A stretch of 60,222 nt of DNA, taken from positions 1 to 60,222 of the forward strand of contig NZGC01000079.1 of NCBI GenBank assembly GCA_002689445.1. The letters are read 5' to 3'. Positions 37,990 to 48,451 of this stretch are shown here, piece by piece; the stretch's first letter is position 1, and each line of letters opens with the position of its first letter. The notes below the pieces were generated by a model. It ran no database searches and was not told the DNA's origin. It saw only the letters and a program-made list of their open reading frames with translations. This DNA comes from Gammaproteobacteria bacterium. Lineage in GTDB: Bacteria; Pseudomonadota; Gammaproteobacteria; Pseudomonadales; Azotimanducaceae. Made by a program: the position numbers and the translations under genes.

Positions 37990-40900
37990 TCAACTGAGAT
38001 CTGCGTGCATTCCCTGAAGGCAGTATACTTCCAATTTAGCCTGATGCCGCAATGCTTCGACACTGGCTCGACCACCAGCCATTGTTGTGGTGTAACAGAC
38101 GTTGTGCTGGAGCGCGTCTCGCCTAATGGCAAACGAATCTTTGATCGCCTGCTTACCTTCCGTCGTGTTGATGATGAAATCAATTTCACCATTCTTGATG
38201 GCATCGGTAACATTGGGACGTCCTTCCATCACTTTGTTCACCGATTCAACCGCAATACCCGCCTTGGCGATATGTTCGGCCGTTCCTCTGGTCGCGACTA
38301 ATTTGAACCCTAATTCAACCAAATCAGCGGCTAATTCGGCAAGCTGATCTTTATCCGGATCTCTGACACTCAAGAAAGCTCGAGCAGCATTGGGAATGGG
38401 GTCGCTGGCTGCTAATTGCGACTTACCATAAGCCTCCCCAAAGGTTTTACCCACCCCCATAACCTCACCCGTTGATTTCATCTCGGGCCCCAAGATCGGA
38501 TCGACTCCGGGAAATTTTCCAAACGGGAAAACCGCTTCTTTCACATAGAAATGCTTGGGATGAATCTGTTGGGTGAAGCCCTGATCCGCCAATGAAGTAC
38601 CCGCCATGCACCGAGCAGCGATTTTTGCCAAAGACTGCCCGATACACTTCGATACAAAGGGAACCGTGCGCGAGGCCCTAGGGTTCACCTCAAGGACAAA
38701 AATTTGTGCCCCTTGAATCGCTAATTGCACATTCATCAGACCAACCACATTAAGCGCCCGCGCCATCTTGATCACCTGCGTTTCTATCTCATCAATCAGT
38801 TCCGCGCTTAAACTATAGGGTGGCAATGAGCAGGCTGAATCACCTGAGTGCACTCCAGCCTGCTCGATATGCTGCATCACCGCACCAATGACCACCTCTT
38901 TTCCATCACAAACCGCATCAACATCAACTTCGATCGCTTGATCCAAAAATCGATCGAGCAACACCGGCGAATCTGGGGTCACTACAACCGCATGCTTTAG
39001 GTAATGCTCGAGCTCGCTCTTTTGGTACACAATCTCCATTGCCCGACCGCCTAAGACGTAAGAAGGTCTGACGACTAAGGGATAACCAATTTCTTCCGCG
39101 CCCTCAATACCCTCGTCCAGCGTACGAACAATTCGGTTAGCAGGTTGTTTGAGATCCAGCTGGTGCAACATCTGTTGAAAACGCTCTCGGTCTTCGGCTT
39201 GATCAATTGCATCTGGCGAGGTCCCAATAATAGGAACGCCAGCAGCTTCAAGCTGCTGAGCCAATTTGAGGGGTGTCTGCCCACCAAACTGAACAATAAC
39301 GCCCTTAGGCTGCTCAATATCGACGATTTCAAGCACGTCCTCGAGCGTCAATGGCTCGAAATAGAGTCGATCCGACGTATCAAAATCAGTGCTGACCGTT
39401 TCTGGGTTACAGTTAACCATGAGGGTCTCATACCCATCCTCTCGCATCGCCAATGCTGCATGCACGCAACAATAATCGAATTCTATGCCCTGCCCAATTC
39501 GGTTAGGGCCGCCACCCAACACCATAATTTTGTCTCGATCGCTGGGATCTGCTTCACAAACCTGCTCATAGGTTGAGTACAAATAGGCCGTGGTCGACGC
39601 AAATTCGGCCGCGCAGCTGTCCACTCGCTTGTAGACAGGCCGAACCTTTAAGCCCTGTCGCGCTGCCCTCACCGCTGATTCTGCTGTCCCTAATAATTCA
39701 GCTAATCGGGCATCCGCAAACCCCTTGCGCTTGAAATGCAGCATTCGGTCACGGGTAATGTCTGCCAAGCTCAGGGTTGCTATTTGTTGCTCTTCAGCGA
39801 TTAACTGCTCGATTTGCACCAAAAACCACGGATCAATACCCGACAGTTCACTGACGGCTGCGAGCGTCAAACCATTTCGGAACGCATCTGCCAGATACAA
39901 AATTCTCTCTGCACCAGGGACTCTCAAATGATGCTGAATCTCAGTGATCGCCGCATCAACATCGGTGTAAGCCATGGGCGAGAATCCATGAATACCGATT
40001 TCTAAGCCGCGAAGCGCCTTTTGTAGCGATTCTTGAAAAGTCCGGCCCATTGCCATGACTTCACCCACGCTTTTCATCTGCGTCGTCAGCGTATTGTCTG
40101 CTTCGGGAAATTTTTCGAAGGTAAACCGCGGGATTTTGGTCACGATGTAATCAATGGCCGGTTCGAATGACGCTGGAGTAACCCCACCCGTTATTTCGTT
40201 AGCCAATTCCGGCAAGGTGTAACCAATCGCCAATTTCGTTGCAATCCTAGCGATCGGAAACCCCGTGGCCTTTGAGGCCAATGCAGAGGAACGCGATACC
40301 CTAGGGTTCATCTCAATCACCACGATTCGACCGTCGGCAGGATTGACCGCAAATTGAACATTGGAACCACCGGTCTCTACGCCAATCGCCCGCAATACGT
40401 CGACAGATGCATTGCGCATCTGTTGATACTCTTTATCCGTTAGCGTTTGCGCCGGCGCAACCGTAATCGAATCTCCAGTATGGACGCCCATCGGGTCAAA
40501 GTTTTCAATTGAACAAACGATGATGCAATTGTCATCTCGATCTCGTACGACTTCCATCTCGTACTCTTTCCAACCCAACAATGACTCATCAATCAGTAAC
40601 TCATTGGTGGGTGACAGATCAAGACCTCGGGTGCAAATCTCAATAAACTCATCACTGTTATAGGCGATACCCCCGCCGCTACCGCCCAGGGTAAAACTTG
40701 GTCGAATCACGCAGGGGTAGCCCAGTCTTGCCTGAACCTGACGGGCTTCCTCGAGGGAGTGGGCGATGCCACTTTTTGGCGTCTCCAAACCAATGGCCTT
40801 CATGACTTGATCAAACAACTGACGGTCTTCGGCTTTGTCGATCGCTTCCTTTGTAGCCCCAATCAGCTCGACACCATAAGTATCTAAAACTCCCTCTCGG

Positions 40901-41208
40901 GCTAGATCGAGGGCGCAGTTCAGCGCTGTTTGCCCACCCATGGTCGGCAGCAACGCATCGGGTCTTTCGATTTCGATGATTTTCTGTACAACCTCCCAAG
41001 TGACCGGCTCAATGTAGGTTGCATCCGCAGTCGCAGGATCCGTCATGATCGTTGCAGGATTTGAGTTGACGAGGATGACTCGATAACCCTCTTCTCTTAG
41101 CGCCTTACAGGCTTGCGCTCCGGAATAATCAAACTCGCAGGCCTGACCAATGACAATGGGACCCGCCCCAATTATCAATACGCTGTTAATGTCTTCTCGC
41201 TTAGGCAT
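37990..41208 (-). CDS. carB: carbamoyl-phosphate synthase, large subunit
   Basis: CarB makes carbamoyl phosphate from ammonia (from CarA), bicarbonate and two ATP, supplying pyrimidine and arginine synthesis. The 1072-residue protein (E. coli 1073) is the expected internal duplication of two ATP-grasp halves. Each half has a [18 protein letters not shown]- or [17 protein letters not shown]-type start and an [18 protein letters not shown]- or [16 protein letters not shown]-type motif. A C-terminal MGS-like allosteric domain follows. Its ATG follows the carA stop with no gap. Confidence 0.98.
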   Translation of the reverse strand: MPKREDINSVLIIGAGPIVIGQACEFDYSGAQACKALREEGYRVILVNSNPATIMTDPATADATYIEPVTWEVVQKIIEIERPDALLPTMGGQTALNCALDLAREGVLDTYGVELIGATKEAIDKAEDRQLFDQVMKAIGLETPKSGIAHSLEEARQVQARLGYPCVIRPSFTLGGSGGGIAYNSDEFIEICTRGLDLSPTNELLIDESLLGWKEYEMEVVRDRDDNCIIVCSIENFDPMGVHTGDSITVAPAQTLTDKEYQQMRNASVDVLRAIGVETGGSNVQFAVNPADGRIVVIEMNPRVSRSSALASKATGFPIARIATKLAIGYTLPELANEITGGVTPASFEPAIDYIVTKIPRFTFEKFPEADNTLTTQMKSVGEVMAMGRTFQESLQKALRGLEIGIHGFSPMAYTDVDAAITEIQHHLRVPGAERILYLADAFRNGLTLAAVSELSGIDPWFLVQIEQLIAEEQQIATLSLADITRDRMLHFKRKGFADARLAELLGTAESAVRAARQGLKVRPVYKRVDSCAAEFASTTAYLYSTYEQVCEADPSDRDKIMVLGGGPNRIGQGIEFDYCCVHAALAMREDGYETLMVNCNPETVSTDFDTSDRLYFEPLTLEDVLEIVDIEQPKGVIVQFGGQTPLKLAQQLEAAGVPIIGTSPDAIDQAEDRERFQQMLHQLDLKQPANRIVRTLDEGIEGAEEIGYPLVVRPSYVLGGRAMEIVYQKSELEHYLKHAVVVTPDSPVLLDRFLDQAIEVDVDAVCDGKEVVIGAVMQHIEQAGVHSGDSACSLPPYSLSAELIDEIETQVIKMARALNVVGLMNVQLAIQGAQIFVLEVNPRASRTVPFVSKCIGQSLAKIAARCMAGTSLADQGFTQQIHPKHFYVKEAVFPFGKFPGVDPILGPEMKSTGEVMGVGKTFGEAYGKSQLAASDPIPNAARAFLSVRDPDKDQLAELAADLVELGFKLVATRGTAEHIAKAGIAVESVNKVMEGRPNVTDAIKNGEIDFIINTTEGKQAIKDSFAIRRDALQHNVCYTTTMAGGRASVEALRHQAKLEVYCLQGMHADLS

Positions 41209-42348
41209 TTACCCTAACCTCTCTCGCATACTTGCAATAAACTGATCGAATACTGGGGCGACGTCATGAGGACCGGGACTCGCTTCGGGGTGACCCTGAA
41301 ATCCAAAGGCTGGCAGGGTGGTATGACGAACTCCTTGAATCGTACCGTCGAAGAGTGATCGGTGGGTGACTTCTAAGTGACTGGGTAAGCCCTCATCCGC
41401 CAAGCAAAATCCGTGATTTTGGCTACTAATCATCACTACTCCGGTTTTTAAATCTTGAACGGGATGATTTGCGCCATGATGGCCGTGAGGCATTTTTTGC
41501 GTTTTTCCACCCGCTGCTAGGCCTAACAACTGGTGCCCCAAACAGATACCGAAGATCGGTATCTCCTGTTGCAGCAACGCTTCAATCGCGGTGATCGCAT
41601 ACAAGCAGGGCTCAGGATCACCTGGGCCGTTCGACAAAAATATCCCATTGGGCTTGAGTGCTAAAACCTCTGCAGCGGTGGTTGTCGCCGGAACAACGGT
41701 TACCTGACAACCGCGGTCGACCAACATCCTTAAAATATTTTGCTTAACACCAAAATCATACGCCACCACCTGTAATGGCTCAGGACTTGCCGGTGAGTCA
41801 CTCGTCAGGCCGGCCCACGAGCCCTGATTCCAAGTGTAGGTCTCAGACGTTGTGACGACAGATGCTAGATCCAATCCTTTCAAGCCACCAAACCCTCTGG
41901 CTGCTGCTAAGGCGAGGGCCGTGTCGTCAGCCGAGATTTCTGCTTTGGCCATCAAACAAGCATTTTGAGCACCGTTCGTTCTCAAGATACGCGTCAGTGC
42001 CCTTGTATCAATGTCGGCTATTGCAACGGTTTCATGCCTTTGCAGGAAAGTCGGTAAATCTTCTTCCTGGCGCCAACTGCTTGCGAGCAGCGGCAAATTA
42101 CGGATGATCAAACCCGCCGCGTGCACTCTTTCAGACTCATTGTCTTCCGAATTACATCCCGTGTTGCCAATATGAGGATGAGTTAGGGTCACCAGCTGAG
42201 CCGTATATGACGGGTCCGTAAGGATCTCTTGATAACCAGTCATCGCCGTATTAAAAACAACCTCGCCCGTACTTTGTCCATGGGCCCCAATCGACGTACC
42301 CTCAAACACCTCTCCACTTGCCAGTGCTAATATTGCTTGGCCTTCCAA
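41209..42348 (-). CDS. carA: carbamoyl-phosphate synthase, small subunit
   Basis: CarA is the glutamine amidotransferase subunit that passes ammonia to CarB. The 379-residue protein (E. coli 382) has the N-terminal domain with [16 protein letters not shown] and a class I glutaminase domain. The nucleophile cysteine lies in [10 protein letters not shown] and the His-Glu pair in [14 protein letters not shown]. It stands directly before carB. An intrinsic terminator lies 27 bases upstream of the start, ending dapB transcripts or attenuating carAB. Confidence 0.98.
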   Translation of the reverse strand: MEGQAILALASGEVFEGTSIGAHGQSTGEVVFNTAMTGYQEILTDPSYTAQLVTLTHPHIGNTGCNSEDNESERVHAAGLIIRNLPLLASSWRQEEDLPTFLQRHETVAIADIDTRALTRILRTNGAQNACLMAKAEISADDTALALAAARGFGGLKGLDLASVVTTSETYTWNQGSWAGLTSDSPASPEPLQVVAYDFGVKQNILRMLVDRGCQVTVVPATTTAAEVLALKPNGIFLSNGPGDPEPCLYAITAIEALLQQEIPIFGICLGHQLLGLAAGGKTQKMPHGHHGANHPVQDLKTGVVMISSQNHGFCLADEGLPSHLEVTHRSLFDGTIQGVRHTTLPAFGFQGHPEASPGPHDVAPVFDQFIASMRERLG

Positions 42349-42374
42349 AGCTTCACCCCCGCAAATTTACGCCC

Positions 42375-42410
42375 AAAAAAAAGCGAGAAGGCTATGCCAT
42401 TCTCGCTTTT
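42375..42410 (-). terminator. intrinsic terminator between dapB and carA (possible carAB attenuator)
   Basis: On the minus strand a stem built from AAAAGCGAGAA and TTCTCGCTTTT, with an inner GGC/GCC pairing, ends in a run of eight T residues. A TATACT box (in TTTATACTTTCGG) lies about 45 bases upstream on the same strand. If that is the car promoter, the terminator is inside the carA leader. Confidence 0.85.
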
Positions 42411-42508
42411 CTTAAGGAATTTTATTCAGTCATCTTAAGCCGAAAGTATAAATCAGCTGGATTCGTGATACCAGTTAAATTACTGATTTACGGTACCGTT
42501 TTATCGAT

Positions 42509-43324
42509 TTAGTGCGCCTTGATATCGAGAACATCACGCATGTCAAACAAACCCAAAGTCTTGTGCGACATCAACCATCGGGCAGCCAAGACCGCGCCTT
42601 CCGCAAAATTCGCGCGGTCACTCGCGCGATGTGTCAGCTCGATTCGCTCCCCAGCTAAGGCAAAAAGCACATGGTGCTCCCCTACCACATCACCACCCCT
42701 GAGCGCATGCATACCGATTTCATTCTTTGTTCGCTGACCCGTATGCCCTTCCCGTCCATGCATCACTTCAGCGGCTGACAAGCCTGCTTGCTCTCTGCCT
42801 GACTTGACCGCATCGAGCAGCGCAAACGCGGTTCCGGAAGGCGCATCAATTTTTTGGTTGTGGTGCCATTCAACAATTTCTGTGTCCGCCGCTATGCCAA
42901 CCCGTGCACTCGCTCTTTCCACCAAATCCAGCAGGATCGTCAGACCCACAGAATAATTGTGAGCGTGCACAACCCCGATCGTTTTCGATATTTGCTTTAT
43001 TTTTTCTTGCTGCAAATCGGTGAACCCAGTCGTGCCAACCACCGCTCGCAGATTTTGTCTCTGGCAATAGGCCAAATGCGCAAGCGTTGCATCAGGCACC
43101 GTGAAATCAATCAGCAGGTCAAAATTCGGTAACCGCGCGAGCTCCGATTCAATCGGTCTGGCACTGCCTCCCATCGACAGTGCTTGTCCAACGGTCTGGC
43201 CGACTGCTGCTGAATCCGGTGACTCAATGCCGCCAACCAACTCAATACCTTCGGCGCGTTCAATTGCTGCGGCGAGCATCCGCCCCATGCGGCCAGCAAT
43301 ACCGGCAATTGCGACTTTTATCAC
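42509..43324 (-). CDS. dapB: 4-hydroxy-tetrahydrodipicolinate reductase
   Basis: DapB reduces the cyclic product of DapA with NAD(P)H on the path to diaminopimelate and lysine. The 271-residue protein (E. coli 273) starts with the nucleotide-binding KVAIAGIAGRMGR. It has the catalytic EWHHNQKIDAPSGTA motif and GREGHTGQR, and ends with ARWLMSHKTLGLFDM. It lies between dnaJ and carA as in pseudomonads. Confidence 0.97.
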   Translation of the reverse strand: MIKVAIAGIAGRMGRMLAAAIERAEGIELVGGIESPDSAAVGQTVGQALSMGGSARPIESELARLPNFDLLIDFTVPDATLAHLAYCQRQNLRAVVGTTGFTDLQQEKIKQISKTIGVVHAHNYSVGLTILLDLVERASARVGIAADTEIVEWHHNQKIDAPSGTAFALLDAVKSGREQAGLSAAEVMHGREGHTGQRTKNEIGMHALRGGDVVGEHHVLFALAGERIELTHRASDRANFAEGAVLAARWLMSHKTLGLFDMRDVLDIKAH

Positions 43325-43360
43325 TTGGGTTTACTCCCGACGCGCGCGATCTTAATGAAT

Positions 43361-44482
43361 CTAATCTCGCAAGGCATCAATAAAACGTTTGACCCCATCC
43401 AGCCAATTAGCATGTTTGGGAGATTGCGATGCATCTTGGTCTCCCGCGAACTCCCGCAGGAGATCTTTCTGGCGCTCACTTAAATTAACGGGTGTTTCGA
43501 CAACAATCTTACAATACAAGTCTCCGAGTCCACCTCCTCGGATTTGCGTCATATCAACGCCTTTTCCTTTTAGCCGGAACAATTTACCCGTTTGCGTTTC
43601 CGAAGGTATTTTAAGGTTAACCTTACCCTCTAAGGTCGGTACAGCTAACTGCTCACCGAGAGCCGCATTGACAAAGCTTATGGGAACCTCGCAGTAAAGA
43701 TCTGGTCCATCCCGGGTAAAAATAGGATGCTCTCTGACATTCATCTGCACATACAAATCGCCAGCAGGGCCGCCATGAACTCCGGCTTCCCCTTGTCCCG
43801 AAAGACGAATTCTGTCGCCGGTATCGACCCCTGGTGGTACTTTAACCGAGAGCGTCTTTTTCTCTTCAACTCTGCCTTGACCCCGGCAGGGTGGGCAGGG
43901 ATCAGAGATAATCTTCCCGTTGCCGCGGCACCGTGGGCAGGTTTGCTGGAGAGAAAAAAAACCTTGCCTCGCGGTAATCTGTCCTGAGCCACCGCACTGC
44001 ACGCAATCTTGAGGTTTGGTACCTGCCTTGGCGCCGGAACCTAGGCATGACATACACTCTACCAAGGTTGGTATTTTAATTTTGGGATTGGTACCCCTTA
44101 CCGCCTCCTCAAGGGTGATATCCAGTATGTACTTAAGGTCTGAACCTCGGTGAGATTGGCTTTGCCCTCGCCCACCACTGAATATGTCACCAAAAACATC
44201 TTCAAAAATAGAACCAAAACTGCTGGCGTTGCCAAACCCTCCTTGACCACCGCCCCCTTCGAACGCGGCGTGACCGAACTGATCATAGGTCGAGCGTTTT
44301 TCCGAATCGAGCAGAATCTCTGCAGCCTCGCTGGCTTCCTTGAATCGCTCCTCTGACGCTGCATCCCCTTCATTACGGTCAGGGTGGTACTTCATGGCCA
44401 AACGCCGATACGCTTTCTTGATTTCTTGCTCTGAGGCGCCTTTTTCAACGCCTAGAACTTCGTAATAATCTCGTTTAGCCAT
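43361..44482 (-). CDS. dnaJ: chaperone DnaJ (Hsp40)
   Basis: DnaJ delivers unfolded clients to DnaK and stimulates its ATPase. The 373-residue protein has a J domain with HPD (KYHPDRNEG), a Gly/Phe linker and four CxxCxGxG zinc repeats ([32 protein letters not shown]). The C-terminal substrate domains follow. It is the last gene of hrcA-grpE-dnaK-dnaJ, 42 bases after dnaK. Confidence 0.98.
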   Translation of the reverse strand: MAKRDYYEVLGVEKGASEQEIKKAYRRLAMKYHPDRNEGDAASEERFKEASEAAEILLDSEKRSTYDQFGHAAFEGGGGQGGFGNASSFGSIFEDVFGDIFSGGRGQSQSHRGSDLKYILDITLEEAVRGTNPKIKIPTLVECMSCLGSGAKAGTKPQDCVQCGGSGQITARQGFFSLQQTCPRCRGNGKIISDPCPPCRGQGRVEEKKTLSVKVPPGVDTGDRIRLSGQGEAGVHGGPAGDLYVQMNVREHPIFTRDGPDLYCEVPISFVNAALGEQLAVPTLEGKVNLKIPSETQTGKLFRLKGKGVDMTQIRGGGLGDLYCKIVVETPVNLSERQKDLLREFAGDQDASQSPKHANWLDGVKRFIDALRD

Positions 44483-44524
44483 AAATTAGCCCACAGTTGA
44501 GAGAGTGAAACCAATACCTATCGA

Positions 44525-46447
44525 TTATTTGTCGTCTTTCACTTCCTCGAATTCGGCGTCAACAGCATCGTCGTTCGCACCTGATCCTTGCTCACTGGCG
44601 TCGGCGGCACCGGCTTGATCAGCCTCAGCTTGCTTGGCGTACATTTTTTGAGCGAGACCTTGAGAAGCTTCCGTTAGTTTTTGCGTATTGGCTTCAATCG
44701 CTTCCAGATCTGAATCCTTAATTGAAGCTTCAAGATCTGTAATCGCCCCTTCTATCGCAGAGCGCTCTTCGTCTGTTGCTTCATCGCCGACTTCTTCAAG
44801 TGTCTTACGAGTGGCGTGAATCATACCATCGGCGGTGTTTCTGGCTGTTACCAGAGACTCGAACTTTTGATCATCCGCTGCGTGCGCTTCGGCATCTCGA
44901 ACCATCTGTTCGACTTCTTCATCAGACAGACCACTGCTCGCTTTGATCACAATCGATTGCTCTTTACCGGTGGCTTTGTCTTTTGCCGAAACATTCAAAA
45001 TACCATTGGCATCGAGATCAAAGCTGACCTCAATCTGAGGGGTTCCACGGGGCGCCGGTGGAATATCGGATAAATCAAACCGACCGAGAGACTTATTCTG
45101 ATCCGCCTGCTTCCGCTCCCCCTGCAAGACATGAATAGTCACGGCAGGCTGGTTGTCTTCAGCTGTCGAAAATACTTGGGACTTTCGCGTAGGAATCGTG
45201 GTGTTTTTCTCGATCAACGAACTCATGACTCCGCCCATGGTTTCAATACCTAGCGACAAGGGCGTGACATCTAGCAACAACACATCTTTGACATCGCCTG
45301 CCAGGACCGCTGCCTGAATGGACGCACCCATGGCAACGGCTTCATCTGGGTTGATGTCTTTTCGGGCATCTTTGCCGAAGAAGTCTCGAACTTTCTGTTG
45401 GACTAGCGGCATTCGTGTCTGACCACCGACCAAAATAATATCGTCGATATCAGATATGGTCATACCCGCGTCTTTTAACGCCACTCTGAGCGGTTCGAGG
45501 GTTCTATCAACAAGATCTTCCACCAATGACTCGAGCTTACTTTGAGTTACCTTGATCACTAAATGCTTAGGTCCACTGGCATCGGCAGTAATGTAAGGCA
45601 GATTAATCTCTGTCTGCGTCGAGCTCGACAGTTCAATCTTGGCTTTCTCTGCCGCTTCTTTCAGCCGCTGGAGGGCAAGTGAGTCTTGGCTTAGATCCAT
45701 ACCTTGGTCTTTTTTGAACTGCTCGACCAAGTAATCGATGATTCGCATATCAAAATCTTCGCCGCCCAAGAAAGTGTCACCATTGGTAGACAGCACCTCG
45801 AACTGCTTTTCGCCGTCAACATCTGCGATTTCAATCACCGAAATATCGAAGGTCCCACCACCCAAGTCATAAACTGCGATGGTGGAATCGCCCTGTGACT
45901 TATCCATCCCATAAGCCAAAGCCGCCGCAGTTGGCTCATTGATAATCCGCTTCACATCCAATCCAGCGATTTTTCCGGCGTCTTTGGTCGCCTGACGCTG
46001 CGAGTCGTTGAAGTACGCAGGGACAGTGATGACCGCCTCTTTCACTTCTTCCCCAAGGAAATCTTCAGCCGTCTTCTTCATTTTACCTAGGACTTGCGCG
46101 GATATTTGGGGCGGCGCTAATCGATCATCCTTGACTTTCACCCAAGCGTCGCCGTTTTCGGCTTTCATGATTTCGTAGGGCACCATTTTAATATCGCGCT
46201 GAACAACGTCATCTTCAAACTGTCGACCAATCAACCGTTTGATGGCAAACAATGTGTTGTTTGGGTTGGTTACAGCCTGTCGTTTTGCCGACTGGCCTAC
46301 TAACGTTTCATTGTCGTCGGTGTAAGCAACGATTGAAGGTGTGGTTCTGTCACCCTCAGAGTTTTCGATGATTTTTGAGGCGCTGCCATCCATCACCGCA
46401 ACGCATGAGTTCGTCGTACCAAGGTCAATACCAATAATTTTTGCCAT
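44525..46447 (-). CDS. dnaK: chaperone DnaK (Hsp70)
   Basis: DnaK is the main Hsp70, folding and holding clients with DnaJ and GrpE. The ATG at 46447, with GGAGAAC before it, starts [18 protein letters not shown]; the frame extends ten codons further with no family match. Length is 640 residues. ATPase motifs [12 protein letters not shown] and [10 protein letters not shown], the linker [13 protein letters not shown] and the substrate domain are present. The C terminus ends with the acidic EEVKDDK, like the E. coli EEVKDKK tail. Confidence 0.98.
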   Translation of the reverse strand: MAKIIGIDLGTTNSCVAVMDGSASKIIENSEGDRTTPSIVAYTDDNETLVGQSAKRQAVTNPNNTLFAIKRLIGRQFEDDVVQRDIKMVPYEIMKAENGDAWVKVKDDRLAPPQISAQVLGKMKKTAEDFLGEEVKEAVITVPAYFNDSQRQATKDAGKIAGLDVKRIINEPTAAALAYGMDKSQGDSTIAVYDLGGGTFDISVIEIADVDGEKQFEVLSTNGDTFLGGEDFDMRIIDYLVEQFKKDQGMDLSQDSLALQRLKEAAEKAKIELSSSTQTEINLPYITADASGPKHLVIKVTQSKLESLVEDLVDRTLEPLRVALKDAGMTISDIDDIILVGGQTRMPLVQQKVRDFFGKDARKDINPDEAVAMGASIQAAVLAGDVKDVLLLDVTPLSLGIETMGGVMSSLIEKNTTIPTRKSQVFSTAEDNQPAVTIHVLQGERKQADQNKSLGRFDLSDIPPAPRGTPQIEVSFDLDANGILNVSAKDKATGKEQSIVIKASSGLSDEEVEQMVRDAEAHAADDQKFESLVTARNTADGMIHATRKTLEEVGDEATDEERSAIEGAITDLEASIKDSDLEAIEANTQKLTEASQGLAQKMYAKQAEADQAGAADASEQGSGANDDAVDAEFEEVKDDK

Positions 46448-46524
46448 TTTCGTTCTCCATTCACAGGGGCGTAGCACCCCCGTTGTTTAATTTTGTATTC
46501 TCAATAAGGCCGCTTCTGAAACAT

Positions 46525-47145
46525 TCAAGCGCCAGCGGGGGCTTTGGACACCATGACCATTGCAGGTCTCACCAATCGTTCGTGTAACCGATAGCCTTTC
46601 TGAATGACCGCCATCACTGAGTTGGGCTCCATATCCGGATTCTCAATCATTGATAGCGCCTCATGAACATTGGGATCAAAAGGTTGGCCCAAGGGGTCGA
46701 CAACCTCTATACCTTCCTTTGTTAGCACATCAGTGAATAACTTCAGGCAGAGCTTAAGCCCTTCAAGTTGTGGATCATCTTCCGCTGTCTCAGCCTGCTG
46801 GCTGGCCTCCACTGCCTTTTCCAGACTATCGACTACCGGTAGCAAGTTTTGAATTAAGCGCTCAGCACCAAACTTGTGAGCATTTTGGACATCCCGCTCT
46901 GATCTCCGCCGCAGATTTTGCATTTCTGCTTCCGCACGAAGCGCCATATCCCGATACTTTTCAGCTTCACTTTTTGCCGCGGCTAAAGCGTTATCTGAGT
47001 CCTCATCTGTCTCAGCATCCGTCTCAGAAGGTTCATCAGAGACAGGCTTAGAGGCCTCAGATTCCTGAGTTTGCGCTAAGTCATCTGTTTCAGTGGGCTT
47101 ATCTGGTGTCGCATCATCTGAAGACGCGTCATTCACATCGGTCAT
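46525..47145 (-). CDS. grpE: nucleotide exchange factor GrpE
   Basis: GrpE releases ADP from DnaK. The 206-residue protein has a long acidic, Ser/Thr/Glu-rich start (about 1-55), a coiled-coil dimer region (KSEAEKYRDMALRAEAEMQNLRRR) and a C-terminal beta domain (GYRLHERLVRPAMVMVSKAP). A well-formed sigma-32-type promoter stands 30 bases upstream of the ATG, so grpE-dnaK-dnaJ can be induced on heat shock independently of hrcA. Confidence 0.96.
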   Translation of the reverse strand: MTDVNDASSDDATPDKPTETDDLAQTQESEASKPVSDEPSETDAETDEDSDNALAAAKSEAEKYRDMALRAEAEMQNLRRRSERDVQNAHKFGAERLIQNLLPVVDSLEKAVEASQQAETAEDDPQLEGLKLCLKLFTDVLTKEGIEVVDPLGQPFDPNVHEALSMIENPDMEPNSVMAVIQKGYRLHERLVRPAMVMVSKAPAGA

Positions 47146-47175
47146 GTTGGGTACTTTCTAAACAGAGTAGTAGCC

Positions 47176-47203
47176 ATATGGGGCCCGATTGCATGAAATC
47201 AAG
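47176..47203 (-). promoter_or_regulatory. sigma-32 heat-shock promoter of grpE-dnaK-dnaJ
   Basis: On the minus strand CTTGATT (47197-47203) is followed after 13 bases by CCCCATAT (47176-47183). The RpoH consensus is CTTGAAA-N(11-16)-CCCCATNT, so the -10 is perfect and the -35 matches five of seven. It sits between hrcA and grpE. Confidence 0.85.
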
Positions 47204-47270
47204 AGTCAACTGAAAAAAATAAGCAGAAAAAACAACGAAATGGCGGCACGATTGCTCTGGTTTCGAACAA

Positions 47271-48296
47271 TTACCTTTGAGAGACGTCCATTGCCGCCGT
47301 TAGCTTGCGCGCTGTGGCATCAACAATGGGGATAATTCGATCATAAGCCATGCGGGTAGGGCCAATGACGCCCAGTACCCCTACCGATTCGCCCTCAACC
47401 TGATAGGGTGAGGTAATCAGGCTGCAATCACCTAAAAGATCGTATCCAGACTCATGGCCAATAAATAATTTAACACCTTCAGAATTCATACAACGATTGA
47501 GCACATGCAGGATATCGCCCTTCAGCGCAAACGCTTTAAACAATCCGCGTAAGTCCTGCAAACGCTCAGCCTCATCGATATCCAACAAATTTTCCTGGCC
47601 GGCAACCACAAAATCCCCATGGCTTTCGGCTTCAAACACTTGGTCAGCAACATCAAGCGTCCTTCGCATCAGTTCATCCATCTTTTGACGATCGCCCTTC
47701 ATGGACTGAACCACCCTTGATCTGATGGTGGTTAATCGCAAACCGCCGTAATAACGATTCAAAAAGTTGCTGATCTCTTTGAGCTCAATATCACTGTAGT
47801 CTTGATCCAGATGTAGCACTCTGTTTTCGACTTCGTGATCGTTTAACACAAGAATAGCGAGAACTCGTTTTTGCGAAAGCGGCATGAATTCAATCTGTTT
47901 TAGCTTCAGTTGGCTTGACTTCGGAATGGTCACTAAGCCGGTTAAATGCGTTGCTGTAGATAGCAAACCAGAAGCTGACTGCACCAATTCAACCGCCGAC
48001 ATATCCGGACTGAATTGTTCTGACAAGAAACCTAGATCCTCGTCAGCCAGCGGTTGCCATTCGGTTAGCGTGTCCACAAATAAGCGATAGGCTTTTTCAG
48101 TGGGAATCCGGCCGGCCGACGTATGGGGCGACTTGAGGTAGCCGTCGTCTTCAAGTTCCGCCATCACTGCACGAATTGCCGCAGGACTCATAGAAATACC
48201 TGACGCAGCTAACCTTGCTGAAGCGACTGGCAATCCTTCAGCAATGTAGTGCTCAACAATCGCTCTTAACAAATTTTGCGACTTCTCTTCCAACAC
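47271..48296 (-). CDS. hrcA: heat-inducible transcription repressor HrcA
   Basis: HrcA represses chaperone operons by binding the CIRCE inverted repeat. The protein of about 341 residues has an N-terminal winged helix (ARLAASGISMSPAAIRAVMAELEDDGYLKSPHTS, which contains the conserved SPATIR-like helix), a GAF-like core, and a C-terminal IGPTRMAYDRIIPIVD motif. The GTG at 48296 is preferred, with AGAGG 12 bases upstream. A TTG at 48308 would leave no room for a ribosome site. It precedes grpE by 125 bases. I find no CIRCE element upstream of it or of grpE. Confidence 0.92.
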   Translation of the reverse strand: MLEEKSQNLLRAIVEHYIAEGLPVASARLAASGISMSPAAIRAVMAELEDDGYLKSPHTSAGRIPTEKAYRLFVDTLTEWQPLADEDLGFLSEQFSPDMSAVELVQSASGLLSTATHLTGLVTIPKSSQLKLKQIEFMPLSQKRVLAILVLNDHEVENRVLHLDQDYSDIELKEISNFLNRYYGGLRLTTIRSRVVQSMKGDRQKMDELMRRTLDVADQVFEAESHGDFVVAGQENLLDIDEAERLQDLRGLFKAFALKGDILHVLNRCMNSEGVKLFIGHESGYDLLGDCSLITSPYQVEGESVGVLGVIGPTRMAYDRIIPIVDATARKLTAAMDVSQR

Positions 48297-48451
48297 GTAT
48301 CGATGCAACCTCTACCGGCGGATTTGATCTATCTCAATATAGCGGTTGCTGACGATTAAAAAAAGATGTCTCCGTCCACTGAAAGCATGTATTTTCGTTG
48401 CTGATTTGACTACCATTTCCTTAACGCCCTGCCACTATTTGAAGCCTGCTG

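Noticed and set aside
44483-44524. A weak TTAGCCCAC...GAGTGAAAC match in the dnaK-dnaJ gap as a CIRCE element
   Set aside because: Only about half the positions of each arm agree, the spacing is off by one, and the location between dnaK and dnaJ is not where HrcA sites lie.
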